A stretch of 60,744 nucleotides of DNA, taken from assembly GCA_016802295.1 (NCBI GenBank), contig JAESIW010000137.1, positions 4,827,532-4,888,275 on the forward strand, given 5' to 3'. The notes under the pieces are model-generated. The model was given only the letters and a program-made list of their open reading frames with translations. It did no database searches and was not told the DNA's origin. This DNA is from Brachionus rotundiformis. Lineage: Eukaryota > Rotifera > Eurotatoria > Ploima > Brachionidae. The position numbers and the translations under genes were made by a program. Numbering within the stretch: position 1 is the stretch's first letter; each line of letters begins with the position of its first letter. This document shows positions 1 to 10,420 of the stretch, in pieces.

Positions 1-114
1 AAAAGTTGCCCGCAAAATAAGCCCCATTGAGTTCTTAGCAAACGAGAGTACCATGTTGGAACATCTCTGCTTAGCTTGCATTACTGTTGTTTCAGTATAA
101 CGATAAGAGCTCAT
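1..114 (-). CDS. Possible 5' end of a protein-coding gene, clipped by the window edge
   Basis: On the minus strand an ATG at 114 opens a frame of 38 codons that reaches the left edge without a stop, beginning MSSYRYTETTVMQAKQRC. The stretch is visibly less AT-rich than the spacer around it, as coding DNA is elsewhere in this window. It lies in the same orientation as the next two genes. I do not recognise the family, and 38 codons is too short to exclude chance. Confidence 0.35.
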   Translation of the reverse strand, partial: MSSYRYTETTVMQAKQRCSNMVLSFAKNSMGLILRATF

Positions 115-502
115 TTTCACTCAACAGCTAAATATCATGGCTGATTGTATGAGCGCCGAAAATGAGGTATTATAAATTCAGATAAGGTACTTTCTACCTA
201 ATAGAATCTATCCGGGGACTTTCCCCTGAGCATAAAATATGAAACCAGGTTCATTTTGTGGTAGCTCAGACTGCAAGTCTTTGCGGACAACACTTTTAAA
301 ATGCAAAAATCTATTTATATAGATGAACTAATAATTTAAATAGCATATGGTAATTCTTTGTGAGATAAAAGTGGCCTTTGAATTTAAAAACCTTGAACGC
401 CATCTTTATATAAAAAATAAAAAAAAAAGGTTTAAAAAAAATTTATTTACAAAAATTTTAAAGAGACTATTATTATTTTTAAAAAATTAAAAAATCATAT
501 TT
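115..502. other. Spacer between clipped frame and ORC5 3' end
   Basis: AT-rich spacer of 388 bases. It would hold the 3' UTR of ORC5 and the promoter of the clipped minus-strand frame. Bases 115-300 are somewhat GC-richer than the rest, but no open frame or known element was recognised. Confidence 0.5.
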
Positions 503-2143
503 TTATATTGTGATGTATTCTACCAAGTATTGTTTAATATTAAATCCTAAACTATTAGACAAATTGAGAATTGTTTCGAAATCAATAAGACATTTATACT
601 TTGGTTCATCAAGACTGGAATATGAGCTATTACTCTGATGCAGATAGTGTAAACTTTTTAGTGTCTTTAAATTTAGCTGAATTTGGCTTAAATTAATCAT
701 TTGGCTGTGACCACTTTCAGAACAAATTGCCAAAAAAATGGCCATAAGTCTATTCGAGTCAAAAGCTTGAGTTTTTAGAGCAGCCGAACGCTGATTTTCT
801 TCATTTTGCTGAAATTTTTGAGCAGTAAACCTAGATTTTCTGGACTTGCCAGCCGAATTATAATCTAAAAGCTTTTTGTCATATTTAGCCGGATTATGTG
901 TTGCTATATATGAACTAATTAGCAAATACTTCATTAATTTAGGCAGTTGATTGCATCCAACAGGTCCTTGAGCTTTGTTTTCATCCAAATATCCCTCATT
1001 TTTTTCATTTAAAATATTCAAACCCTCAAATTCAAGGCTCAAAATTTCGTCCCGTGCCGGACTGGTTAGTTTATTAGGCTTGACTGAAGAGGTAAACATG
1101 GACTGTCTTAGATATATTTGAGTTAACGCCTGCTTCAAAAATGGTTTCATTTTGTTCCAAGCGATCATCATTTTTTCATAAGAATCCTTTCCTTGGTCAG
1201 TATTTTGCATCGATGTCAAAAGCTGTTCATAATAAATTTGTATCAAATATTGAATTTCATTCAAGTCTTTACAAATTGGATAAAAAACATCCAAAATAAT
1301 CTTGGTGTAAAATTCAATGTCAGAATAGTTGCTTTTTTTTTGTTCAGCTTGAATAGATAGTAGAGAAATGGCTGATTGTTTAAGTATTTGGTTCATTTGT
1401 TCCTTGTTATAGTCATCGAAATAGATGACAAAAGGTCTTGGTGATTCAGTTTTTGACATCAAATCACAGTCAGATATTAAACTGTGCCAATCTATCTCTG
1501 ATACAAAAATTGAGCTAGTGCTTGTTTTGGAATCAAGATCTCCCATGTTAATATACTCATTTAGCTTGCTAAATGTTAAGAGTAGATTGCTTGAATCGGA
1601 AAAATATCTTAGGCCTTCAGCATTGTCAAAAACCAGATAAAGAGTTGGTCGTTTGGCAATGCGGCTTAATTTACGCTTCAATTGGCGTAAGAATGAAGAA
1701 AAATCGTTCATTTTCAAATCTTGATCTTGTTCCTCACAGTCCTCGTCAAGGCTAAGATTAACTGGATCTTCTTTTTCAATTTCCATGTCTATTTCTATCT
1801 CACATTCCCTGGTCATGTCATAGTTACTTGGCAAAGCGTCTGATATTTGCTTAAGAATTTCATTAAAAAGAAGACTGGTTGTTCCGTAACACAGTTCGTT
1901 ACAGTTAAGGTAAACAAAAATTCTTTTTGTGTCCTCTAGCTTCTTGCCAGTTGAGAACATTTCACAAAATTTTTTCAAAAATTTTCTTATGGTAAAGCTC
2001 TTGCCAGTTCCGCTTAGACCAAATAAATGAAGAACAGGATAGATAAAGCAGTCACTTTTTATCAATAGATCATATAAAATAGATATTTGTTCTTCGCGAA
2101 AAATGACCTCTTCACAGAGTTCCTCTAGTTTTTGTCCGTCCAT
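503..2143 (-). CDS. ORC5: Origin recognition complex subunit 5 (ORC5)
   Basis: Encodes a 546-residue AAA+ ATPase-like subunit of the origin recognition complex, which binds replication origins in the nucleus and loads MCM helicase. The start ATG is at 2143 and the frame has no intron. The Walker A loop GLSGTGKS is at residues 42-49 and a Walker B-like LVFDNAE at 170-176. The C-terminal part carries ORC5 family signatures, including a PKYKC segment near residue 515. It is longer than the human protein (435 aa), mainly because of an acidic insertion at about residues 104-145 between the Walker motifs, plus extra loops later. It is transcribed in the same direction as MED31, 437 bases upstream. 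The family assignment is secure. The lack of introns is unusual beside the split genes nearby, but several other genes here are also intronless. Confidence 0.93.
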   Translation of the reverse strand: MDGQKLEELCEEVIFREEQISILYDLLIKSDCFIYPVLHLFGLSGTGKSFTIRKFLKKFCEMFSTGKKLEDTKRIFVYLNCNELCYGTTSLLFNEILKQISDALPSNYDMTRECEIEIDMEIEKEDPVNLSLDEDCEEQDQDLKMNDFSSFLRQLKRKLSRIAKRPTLYLVFDNAEGLRYFSDSSNLLLTFSKLNEYINMGDLDSKTSTSSIFVSEIDWHSLISDCDLMSKTESPRPFVIYFDDYNKEQMNQILKQSAISLLSIQAEQKKSNYSDIEFYTKIILDVFYPICKDLNEIQYLIQIYYEQLLTSMQNTDQGKDSYEKMMIAWNKMKPFLKQALTQIYLRQSMFTSSVKPNKLTSPARDEILSLEFEGLNILNEKNEGYLDENKAQGPVGCNQLPKLMKYLLISSYIATHNPAKYDKKLLDYNSAGKSRKSRFTAQKFQQNEENQRSAALKTQAFDSNRLMAIFLAICSESGHSQMINLSQIQLNLKTLKSLHYLHQSNSSYSSLDEPKYKCLIDFETILNLSNSLGFNIKQYLVEYITI

Positions 2144-2580
2144 GTTTTGTCTAATTAAAAAACGATACTAATTGATTAATTATTAACAGATTTTATTTTA
2201 AAACAAATTTTATTAATATAAACAAACAATAAATAATTAAAAAATGATTTTTTAAAACCATTTAGGAAATTGAAAATAAAAATTAAACTATTTTTCAACT
2301 TTTCATTTAAAGTCAAGTCATTAAATTTTAAGTCAATTAAATATCAAATTATTACATACAATCATTTTCTCTCGCAGTAAATGAATAAAACTTTAAATAA
2401 ATAGATTAATGCAATTAAAGTTTTATTTAAAAATAAATTAGAATTTTTAAAAAATTGTTTGTTTTTTCTGCATTGGAAATGAATTCCATAAGAACAAATT
2501 TTTTGTATATGTGAGCACCTTAGTTACATAGCCTCAGCCTGACATCTGGACTAAAATATTTTTATATTTTTATACAGAGA
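2144..2580. other. ORC5-MED31 intergenic spacer
   Basis: 437 bases of AT-rich DNA between two minus-strand genes. It should hold the ORC5 promoter and the MED31 3' UTR. No open frame or repeat recognised. Confidence 0.5.
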
Positions 2581-3126
2581 TTAAAATTTTTCATTTTGTA
2601 ATATTCTGGCTACAGAAAACACATCCTCTTGGATATTATTGTTATTATCTGTTTCGACTTGGTCTTTTTTAAATAATTTTTCAATACTGTCGGGTATTTG
2701 AGTTGGATCCAAGCGAATCCAACCGTGTCTTTTTTTATAGTCGAGCCAGAGTAGCAAAAGCTGCTCATCGATGAACTTGGCACATTGTGCATTGACGATC
2801 TGTTTTAAAAATTGTTCGTGTTGTAGCATTTCGAGTAAAGATAAGCATTGAGGATAGACAATGTACTTGCAGTATTCTGGCTCTTTCCAGTACATCAGGT
2901 ACTTGAGATAGTTTAGGAAAGTTTGGTTGTTGAAGTAACCTCGCTGTGCCAAAAAATTCAGATAGTTTGGATTAGCCAAGGACTGCACAAACTCTAGTTC
3001 TATCTGAAATCGTTTTCGTTCTTCGTCTTCCTCGGATTCTGGTTCGGTTTCGGCAAATTTTTCCTCGAATTGACTTTGTTCTATTTTAAACATTTGATTA
3101 TCTTGATATAAATTCATTAAATTCAA
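2581..3126 (-). CDS. MED31: Mediator complex subunit 31 (MED31/SOH1)
   Basis: Encodes a 181-residue Mediator middle-module subunit, which helps couple transcription factors to RNA polymerase II. The family core is at about residues 40-140 and is strongly conserved: ELEFVQSLANPNYLNFLAQR, YLKYLMYWKEPEYCKY, NAQCAKFIDEQ. It has an acidic N-terminal extension (EPESEEDEER) and a C-terminal tail of about 45 residues with an Asn run. It is intronless; the ATG at 3126 is the first in frame. A second in-frame Met at residue 12 could also serve as start. The family is very well conserved, so the call is firm. Confidence 0.95.
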   Translation of the reverse strand: MNLMNLYQDNQMFKIEQSQFEEKFAETEPESEEDEERKRFQIELEFVQSLANPNYLNFLAQRGYFNNQTFLNYLKYLMYWKEPEYCKYIVYPQCLSLLEMLQHEQFLKQIVNAQCAKFIDEQLLLLWLDYKKRHGWIRLDPTQIPDSIEKLFKKDQVETDNNNNIQEDVFSVARILQNEKF

Positions 3127-3527
3127 AATTAGATGAATATGAAATTATAAAATAGAATTTATGTATATATTTATATATATATATATATGTTTTGAAAAAA
3201 GTACATATTGGTCTTTTTCAAGTACTTTATAAATTTAAATCTCACAATTGCATGCTTTTCAAAAAAATGATTCATTGCACACTTGAAATTGATTTATAAA
3301 GACAAAATTTAGATTAGTTTTTTTAAATAAATTTTTATAATTCATATTATTTTAAAAGATTTGAATTATGTTATTTAATTTAAGCGCTAAATTGTAATTT
3401 TTTTTCCAAAAACTACTTCAAATAATTGATACGAACAAGTTGTATCTATAAATATTAGCTAAACACCAGTTTAATTATATTAACCTAATAATCTAATAAT
3501 TGAAAATCATTTTTTTTATTTTAATTT
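3127..3527. other. AT-rich spacer with TA microsatellite
   Basis: Upstream region of MED31. It contains a (TA)n-type run at about 3163-3188. Nothing else recognised. Confidence 0.5.
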
Positions 3528-3529
3528 TT

Positions 3530-4070
3530 ATATTTTCTTTGAATATGATATAACTATAGTAGTATGACTAGCCGCCAATTGCTCAGATCTGAATCTATCA
3601 TACTTGTCTTGGAAAGCCTTTGTTGAAATTGCAGAAACGACAGCGTCCGGTAGCGCGTTCCATAAAGATGCTACTCTAATTCTGAAGAAATTTTCTCTTG
3701 GCTTTGACAAGCAGATTAGTTTCCTGAGTCTTGATTTTTTACATAGATTCATCGATGGGTGATTGGCTTTTGAAGCTTGACTTGAATCTTTGAAGGCATG
3801 TAGACTGACAATACTCTGTTTACTGACAAATTTAAAAAGTTGAATTGCATCACCTCTTTTCCTTCTACTTTCAAGCGTAAAGCTACCAATTTTTGCTCAT
3901 CTTGAGAAATAATTAAGATTTCTGAGATCAAGCACTAGTTTGGTAGCTCTACGTCGGACTCTTTCCAGCCTTTAATGTCTTTCTTTTGCAAGGGATTCCA
4001 AGCTGTTGTACAGTATTCAAGATGCGGTCTTAAAAACGCAGTGTAGTGTCTTCTAAAGTTATTTCTTAGT
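3530..4070 (-). mobile_element. Decayed non-LTR retrotransposon (LINE) fragment, 3' end of reverse transcriptase
   Basis: Read on the minus strand from about 4070 to 3530, shifting frames give a chain of peptides typical of the C-terminal end of CR1/jockey-like reverse transcriptases: LEYCTTAWNPLQKKDIK, then RRRATKLVLDLRNLNY, then LESRRKRGDAIQLFKFV, and finally FFRIRVASLWNALPDAVV (in the open frame 3752-3528). Stops and at least two frameshifts interrupt it, so it is a dead copy. No 5' part of the element is present. Superfamily is inferred from the motifs only. Confidence 0.8.
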
Positions 4071-4731
4071 TTTTTTAACACAAAAAATCAATCTTTTTAC
4101 TATTATTAAATATGATCATTTATTATTTTCTAATATTATTATTTAATGACGATTGTCTATCATCTTTAGTTTAAAAATTTGAATTTTATATCCATTGTCT
4201 TCACTTATGGTTGATGATTTCAATTATGACATTTATTATAGAAAATATGTTCGTGATTTTGCTAGTTTTATTTTTAAAATTTAATAACTTTATGAAAGTT
4301 TTGATTCTTAAGATTAATGATCCATCGAAAGATAGTTATAATTGAAAAAAATTAAATTTTAAAATCATATTAATCTTTTGGAAATATATTTTTTCAATAC
4401 TTTAATATTAGTTTCTTATAAACAAGATCTAATTAAGATTCATTGATCTTAAATGTTAAAAATTTATAAAAATTATTTTAAAATGCTTTCAAAATTTGAT
4501 AGAATAAATATATTATTCACAAAAAATAGACTTTTCGATTAACATTTTACTATATTTAAAATTTAATTGCTTAAAAATTTTCAAAGAAAATATTTCAGTT
4601 AAAAGACATTTGAAATACAAAGTCCTATTTTTTAAAGGTATTTTCTACTATTTTAATATTTCAAGTAAACTAAAAATATTCATAATTTTTGTAATATTTT
4701 AATAATATTTTAATTTTGATTAAAAGATAAA
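4071..4731. other. AT-rich spacer
   Basis: Intergenic DNA between LINE debris and the neuferricin gene, nearly all A and T. No gene or element recognised; it should contain the promoter of the downstream gene. Confidence 0.5.
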
Positions 4732-5611
4732 ATGCTTAAAAAAGCTTTTATAGTGATCATAACCGCAGTTATTTTTAAAGCTTTTCTTGAATACATTTTC
4801 GGAGGAGTATCAGATAAATCAGAGAAGTCTGACCAAAAGCAAATATTCCGTATAAGTCAATTAAAGACTACAGACGACAAACTTTATTTGGCAATTTTGG
4901 GTACCTATTTGCTAATAAGTTTCTAAAAATATTTTTATAATCATTTTATCAAGGCAATGTCTACGATGTAACAACCGGTGGCAAACATTATAAAAAAGGT
5001 GGCTCTTATGACTTTTTTGTTGGTAAATTTATTTGATTGCTTTATCGTGACTTTATCTAATTCAAAATAATAAGGCCGAGATGCATCCAGGGCATATGTG
5101 ACCGGTGATTTTAAGAACGATTTAAATGATAATGTCGAGGGTTTAAGCGAGAACCAAATAAGAGATATTTTTAATTGGAAATCATTTTATGACAAAACTT
5201 ATCCGCATTTAGGCATTGTGGAGGGCAAATTTTATACCTCTGATGGTCAAAAAACAGACCATTTACTCGATTTGGAAAAGATAAACAAAAATCAGATTAA
5301 AAATGAAGAAAAAAATTCAGATTTTCAAAAAAAATTTCCAATATGCAACAGCGAATGGACTCAGGAAAAAGGAATTACCAAACTTTGGTGCACAAAAGAA
5401 AGTGGTGGAGTGAAACGATCATGGGCTGGTTATCCTAGACTAGTTTACAATCCTATAACCAAACAAGAAAGTAATTTTTTTATTATTTTTAATATATATT
5501 TTTCTAAATTGTTATAAAGGCTGTTCTTGTGTTAATGAAAAAGATCTTGACCATCCAAATGTAAAGCTTTATCCAAATTGTGAACCAAAGTCGGAAATTT
5601 GTCGACCTTAA
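4732..5611 (+). CDS. CYB5D2: Neuferricin-like membrane-associated cytochrome b5-like protein (CYB5D2)
   Basis: Proposed exons 4732-4900, 4954-5022, 5075-5470 and 5520-5611 give 241 residues (human 264). All three introns are GT-AG, phase 1 and about 50 nt. Residues 1-25 form a hydrophobic signal/anchor. The cytochrome b5-like heme/steroid-binding fold follows, with YLAILG, then NVYDVTTGGKHY, then the family signature GRDASRAYVTGDF. The C-terminal part keeps the neuferricin cysteine pattern: ICNSEWTQEKG, LWCTKESGGVKRSW, and DLDHPNVKLYPNC. The MAPR family acts in secreted or membrane heme-binding roles; the vertebrate protein is linked to neural differentiation, a role I cannot infer here. Confidence 0.9.
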
Positions 5612-5782
5612 TGGATTAACAATAATCTTAATTCAATTTTTTTATAGCTAAAATTTTCATTCCATCAACGATTTTTTAAAAAATAATTAAATTTTTAATA
5701 TTTATCCTACTTATTTTAATTCAAAATAAATTATTTAAATCAAAGCTTCTTTTTTTAACAATTGTGCAAATAATTTTTAAAG

Positions 5783-7683
5783 ATGCATCAAAAAATATCA
5801 AAAATTAGACAATTTGTTCATTTAAAATCAATATGGAGAAATGTTCACCACAATCATAAAAAATATGAGCTAAGCTACGTATCCAGCGTAAGTCAAATCC
5901 CGTTCTTGGATCAAACCACCAGTCAAAGAATTGATTATGCCACAGAAAAGTATCCGAATAGGGAATCGTTTATATTTCATGAAACTGGGGACCGGTGGAC
6001 TTATGAAACTTTGAAAAAAAAAATTGATGACTTAGCAACTGGTTTGCTTGCTTTGGGCCTCGAAAAAGGTGATAGAGTGGCCATATGGGCGCCTAATTGC
6101 CCCGAATGGATTTTGACCCAGTATGCAACAGCAAGTGTGGGTTTGATTATGGTGAATATTAATCCATCTTTTAAGGCACTTGAATTGGAATATGTCCTTA
6201 GAAAGGTTAATTGTAAGGCAATTATCCTAAGCGAGAGCTTTAAAACCCAAGATTATGTTGAAATATTATTAAGTATTTGCCCAGAAATTTCCTCATCAAA
6301 TGGATTTATTGATTCCAAAAGACTCCCGGATCTTAAGAGTGCTATTTTGATTAGTGATAATGGCAAAAAAGGCTTTTTTTCATTTTCTCAAGTGGCTAAT
6401 GGTGGCGAATCTGAGCATTCTATCAAATTGAATAATATTAAGAAAAAATGCCAATTCTCAGACCCAATAAATATTCAATTTACCTCGGTAATTTATCATT
6501 AGATAATTTTGTTTAATTGAATCATTTATTTTAAAATAGGGAACAACAGGCTCACCTAAAGCAGTCACCTTATCACATCACATGCTCTTGAATAATTCAT
6601 ATTTTGTCGGCCTAACTCAAGAGTACCATAAGCATCCGACGCGCATATGCCTTCAAGTTCCTTTATTTCATTGTTTCGGAATGGTTCTTGGAAGTTTGTC
6701 GTCAATAATACATGGTTCAACTTGCGTAATACCATCTAGAACATTTAATCCAGAGAAAAGCTTAGAGTCCATTAGTAAAGAAAAATGTACCAATATATAC
6801 GGAACACCAACTATGTTCATTGATTTGTATACAAATCAAAATTTAGCTAAGTATGATGTGTCTTCATTGCGTGGAGGTATTATGGCTGGTTCAGTATGTC
6901 CAGTAGAAGTTATAGATAATTGTATTAAAAAATTAAATACTAGAGATATTTGTGTAATTTATGGTATGACAGAAACTTCGCCTGCAATTACAGTCAGCTG
7001 TACCAAAGATTCTTTAAAGCATAGGACACAAAGTATTGGCAGAACTAAAGAACATTTAGAGGTTAAGATAGTTGATTCTGAGGGAAAAATTGTTCCAGTA
7101 AACGAACCTGGAGAGCTTTTAGTTCGAGGTTATAACACAATGATAGAATATTGGGGAGATAGTGAAAAGACCAAGGAAATTTACACTCCGGATCGTTTTT
7201 TACGCACTGGGTAAAAAACTATCATTTTTGGTCTTGCATTATTTTCTATTTTAAAGGGATATTGTTCGAATGGATGAAGATGGATTTTTTTATCATCAAG
7301 GAAGACTCAAAGACATGGTAATTAGAGGTGGTGAAAATATCTATCCAAAAGAAATTGAGGAATTTTTGCACCAAAATCCAAAAATTGATGATGTTTATAT
7401 AGTGGGTGTCCCAGATAAGCGTTTGGGAGAAGAATTATGTGCTTGTATTAGGGTAAAAAGTGGAGAAATGTTAACTATTGATGAAATAAAGCTTTTTTGC
7501 AAAGATAAGGTATTTTAATTAATAGATAACTTTATGGATATTTATCCTATTTAAATAATTTAGATATCCAATTTTAAAATTCCTAAATATGTTGAATTCA
7601 TGGACGAGTTTCCACAAACAGTTTCGGGAAAAGTAAAAAAAAATGTTCTCAAAGAACAAGTGACTAAAAAACTTGGCCTTTGA
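5783..7683 (+). CDS. ACSF2: Medium-chain acyl-CoA ligase ACSF2-like, mitochondrial
   Basis: Proposed exons 5783-6487, 6540-7210, 7257-7509 and 7564-7683 give 582 residues (human ACSF2 615). It is an ANL-superfamily adenylate-forming enzyme that activates fatty acids to acyl-CoA with ATP. Motifs in order: the phosphate loop TSGTTGSPKAVTLSH, interrupted by intron 1 after TS; YGMTETSP; the RTGD aspartate motif split by intron 2; the hinge GRLKDMVIRGGENIYPKEIE; and the C-terminal catalytic lysine in TVSGKVKKN. The N-terminal 30 residues are basic with few acids, consistent with a mitochondrial presequence. The gene lies 250 bases upstream of ECI1 on the same strand, a local pairing of two fatty-acid metabolism genes. 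Confidence 0.93.
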
Positions 7684-7932
7684 TTAGAGAAATATTTAAA
7701 ATTTTTTATCATTAGTAATAAAATATTTTCTTTATTTTTGTTTTTTTAAACTTAAAAATTAATAGAATTAAAAAATTAAATTAAATTAATTTAAAAAAAG
7801 AAACAATTTTTAACTTTATTTAGCTACATTAAAGGCAATTTTTAGATAATCAAATGCACACCCTTTAAATTTATCATAAACTATTTTATATACAAAAAAT
7901 TAAATTTTTTTACTCAATAACATCTATTAAAA

Positions 7933-9057
7933 ATGTCTTTGATTAAATCAGGTAAAAGTTTGATGAAAATTGAAAATAAAATAAAATTTTCATTTTGTTT
8001 AACTAGCTTTTAAAGTCGTTCGGTTAGGATCAGCCAGAAACCATTTATTTTCTACTGAGTCCAAAGCCTTGCGAGCTTTTTCAACATGTAACATGTTAAG
8101 ACAGGACACCACTGATGCTCCAGCGTCCAAAATAAATTTTTATATTGATGAAAATAAAGAGAAAGGCTATGCAATACTGAAATTAAACAAAGGACCAGTA
8201 AATAGCCTTAATTTAGAATTTTTGACCGAACTAAATATTCAACTTGAAAAATTCGAAGAATCAAAAGAAATCAAAGGAGTTATCTTAACCTCTAACATAC
8301 CAAATATCTTTTCGGCTGGTTTGGATATTTTGGAGATGTACCAAATAAAGCAAGATCGTGGTTCCCAATTTTGGACTGCCCTGCAAGAAACTTGGATTAA
8401 ACTTTATGGCTCAAATAAGATCTACATAGCGGCAATAAATGTAACTAACTTAAAATTGCTTTGACTATTCTAAAAATAATTGACAGGGGCACAGTCCTGC
8501 TGGTGGATGTCTTTTGTCCATCTCATGTGATTATCGAATAATGAGCTCTGGTCCTTATAAAATTGGATTAAATGAAACTCTTTTGGTAAAAATTCGATCC
8601 CTGAAATCTGCTTTTTTAAAACATAATTTTAGGGTATCAAAGCTCCTTTCTGGTTCAGAGATACCATGATCAACACAATTGGATACAGAGAAACAGAAAA
8701 AGCTTTACAACTTGGAAAACTATACTCCCCAGATGAAGCACTCGCTATTAATCTGGTCGATGAATTGGCCGAACCCAAGGATGTTATTAGGAAAGCTGAA
8801 GAGCAAATGCTAAAATGGTGCGCCATTCCAAGTATGTTTGATTTTAATGGAGTAGAATTTTTATAATTTAGAGAAAAATAGCTGTTGCGCGTGAGTTGAC
8901 CAAAAGCTCAATGAGAAGAGACACCTTAAGCAAGTTAATTGCTCAACGAGAGGCTGATACCCAGTCATTTATTGAATTTGCTCAGCGAGATTCAATTCAA
9001 AAATCATTGAAAATGTATCTAGATTCCTTAAAGAAGCCAAAAAAATCTTCTGTCTAA
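7933..9057 (+). CDS. ECI1: Enoyl-CoA delta isomerase 1, mitochondrial (ECI1/DCI)
   Basis: Proposed exons 7933-7951, 8007-8440, 8487-8585, 8633-8831 and 8882-9057 give 308 residues (human 302). The tiny first exon codes for six residues and joins to an Arg/Ser-rich mitochondrial presequence (AFKVVRLGSARNHLFST). It is a crotonase-fold enzyme that shifts the double bond of unsaturated enoyl-CoA during beta-oxidation. Key signatures are GHSPAGGCLLSISCDYRIM (oxyanion hole), IGLNETLLGIKAPFW containing the catalytic Glu, and QREADTQSFIEFAQRDSIQK near the end. For the last intron I chose the acceptor at 8881 because it restores the family spacing IPTVARELTK; a nearer AG at 8871 shifts the frame. Confidence 0.92.
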
Positions 9058-10420
9058 AAACTCGCAGTTGACATTTAAAAGATAATCATCGATTTATAAT
9101 TTAAATGATTTAATTCTAGTTTTAAAATAATAAAATCTAAAATATCATCTTTTTTTTATTAGATCATGAATGATAAAATTTGGATAATTAATAATTTATA
9201 AATGAACCCACTCATATTTTCTTAATAGGAAAAAATTATTTATAAGAAGTTAAAAGTAAAAATAAGTTATTTTTACTTTTAACTTCCAATTATCATAATT
9301 GGCTCCATGTGATGAACTAAGTTCTATAATCTTGTTTAAAAATTGTTGATATTTAGTGAAATGATAATAATTTAATATTTCGTAGGATAAAAAGCTAATT
9401 TTAAGTTTTTTTAAGATTTTAGAAATTTGACCAAATTCATATCTCCCTTTACCTAAACAATATTTTTTAATTCAGTAAATATACACTTTGCTTATGAGTT
9501 TTATGTATTAAGTTGTAAAAAAGTTACTTAAGATATAAAAACTTGATTGACTGATATAAGATAAAAAATCTAACTCATGTATAATTTGGCTGAAATTAAA
9601 TATTAATAAATATTGGGACATATGAATATAAACGAATCAGTTCAATTCCATTGAAGTAAATCAATACAGTAAATTCAAAAGAGTATATTAAAGCTTTTTG
9701 GCCAAGTAGATAACCACTGGAAAATTAAATTGATAACCTTGAAGATAACTTGATTATCTATTACTAAAGACTTAAAGTGGCATAATCAAATCAAAAGCTG
9801 TAACATTAAGCCAAATGTATATAACTAATAAATTTTCCTTTTTGATAATCATTATTAATGAAAAAAAGACCTTTGAATGAAAATCAAAGTCTGGTGGCCA
9901 TTTGACTTTTTCCAGAATTTCGGCATTTTCTGAGCTTTATAATGATTATTTCAAGCGAACTCGATTAGGATGACCAATATAACATTGACAGAGATAATTC
10001 CATTTAAAGAGTAATAGTTAAAACTTAATTTGAAAAATGTTGATTTTAAAATTATTGATTAATTCTTTTTTTTAGATATAATTAAAAAAATTTTCATTTT
10101 TTAAAATTTAAATTAAATAAAAAATATTTTCCATCAAAAAACTTAGAATTTATGGAAAGTGAATTAGAAATCGTCAAAAAGACATAAATTTAAGTGTTCA
10201 TTTAATTTAACTTTTAATAAAAATTAATTTATCATTAGAAATATTTAAAATCTGAAAGAAAATAAAAAAAATAAAAACGCAAAAAAAATTAATTCTTTAA
10301 TAAGAGATAATCATGAAATGTGCTAATTAACATATTTCAAAATAACTATAAATGAGACTTAGGTTTAATTAGAAATTTTAATAAAAGCTTTTTTGATAAA
10401 TTAACCAAACTAGCACAAAA
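9058..10420. other. 1.36-kb AT-rich spacer
   Basis: No gene recognised. It contains one perfect 20-bp inverted repeat (9246-9286, listed separately) and long A/T runs. It would include the promoter of the eIF1A-like gene. Confidence 0.5.
9246..9286. repeat. Perfect 20-bp palindrome
   Basis: Left arm GAAGTTAAAAGTAAAAATAA (9246-9265), single-base centre, right arm its exact reverse complement (9267-9286). The one-base loop makes a microRNA-type hairpin unlikely; a cruciform or the relic of a foldback element is more plausible. Confidence 0.75.

Noticed and set aside
8872..8881. Nearer acceptor AG at 8870-8871 for the last ECI1 intron
   Set aside because: It breaks the reading frame; the AG at 8880-8881 restores the family spacing.
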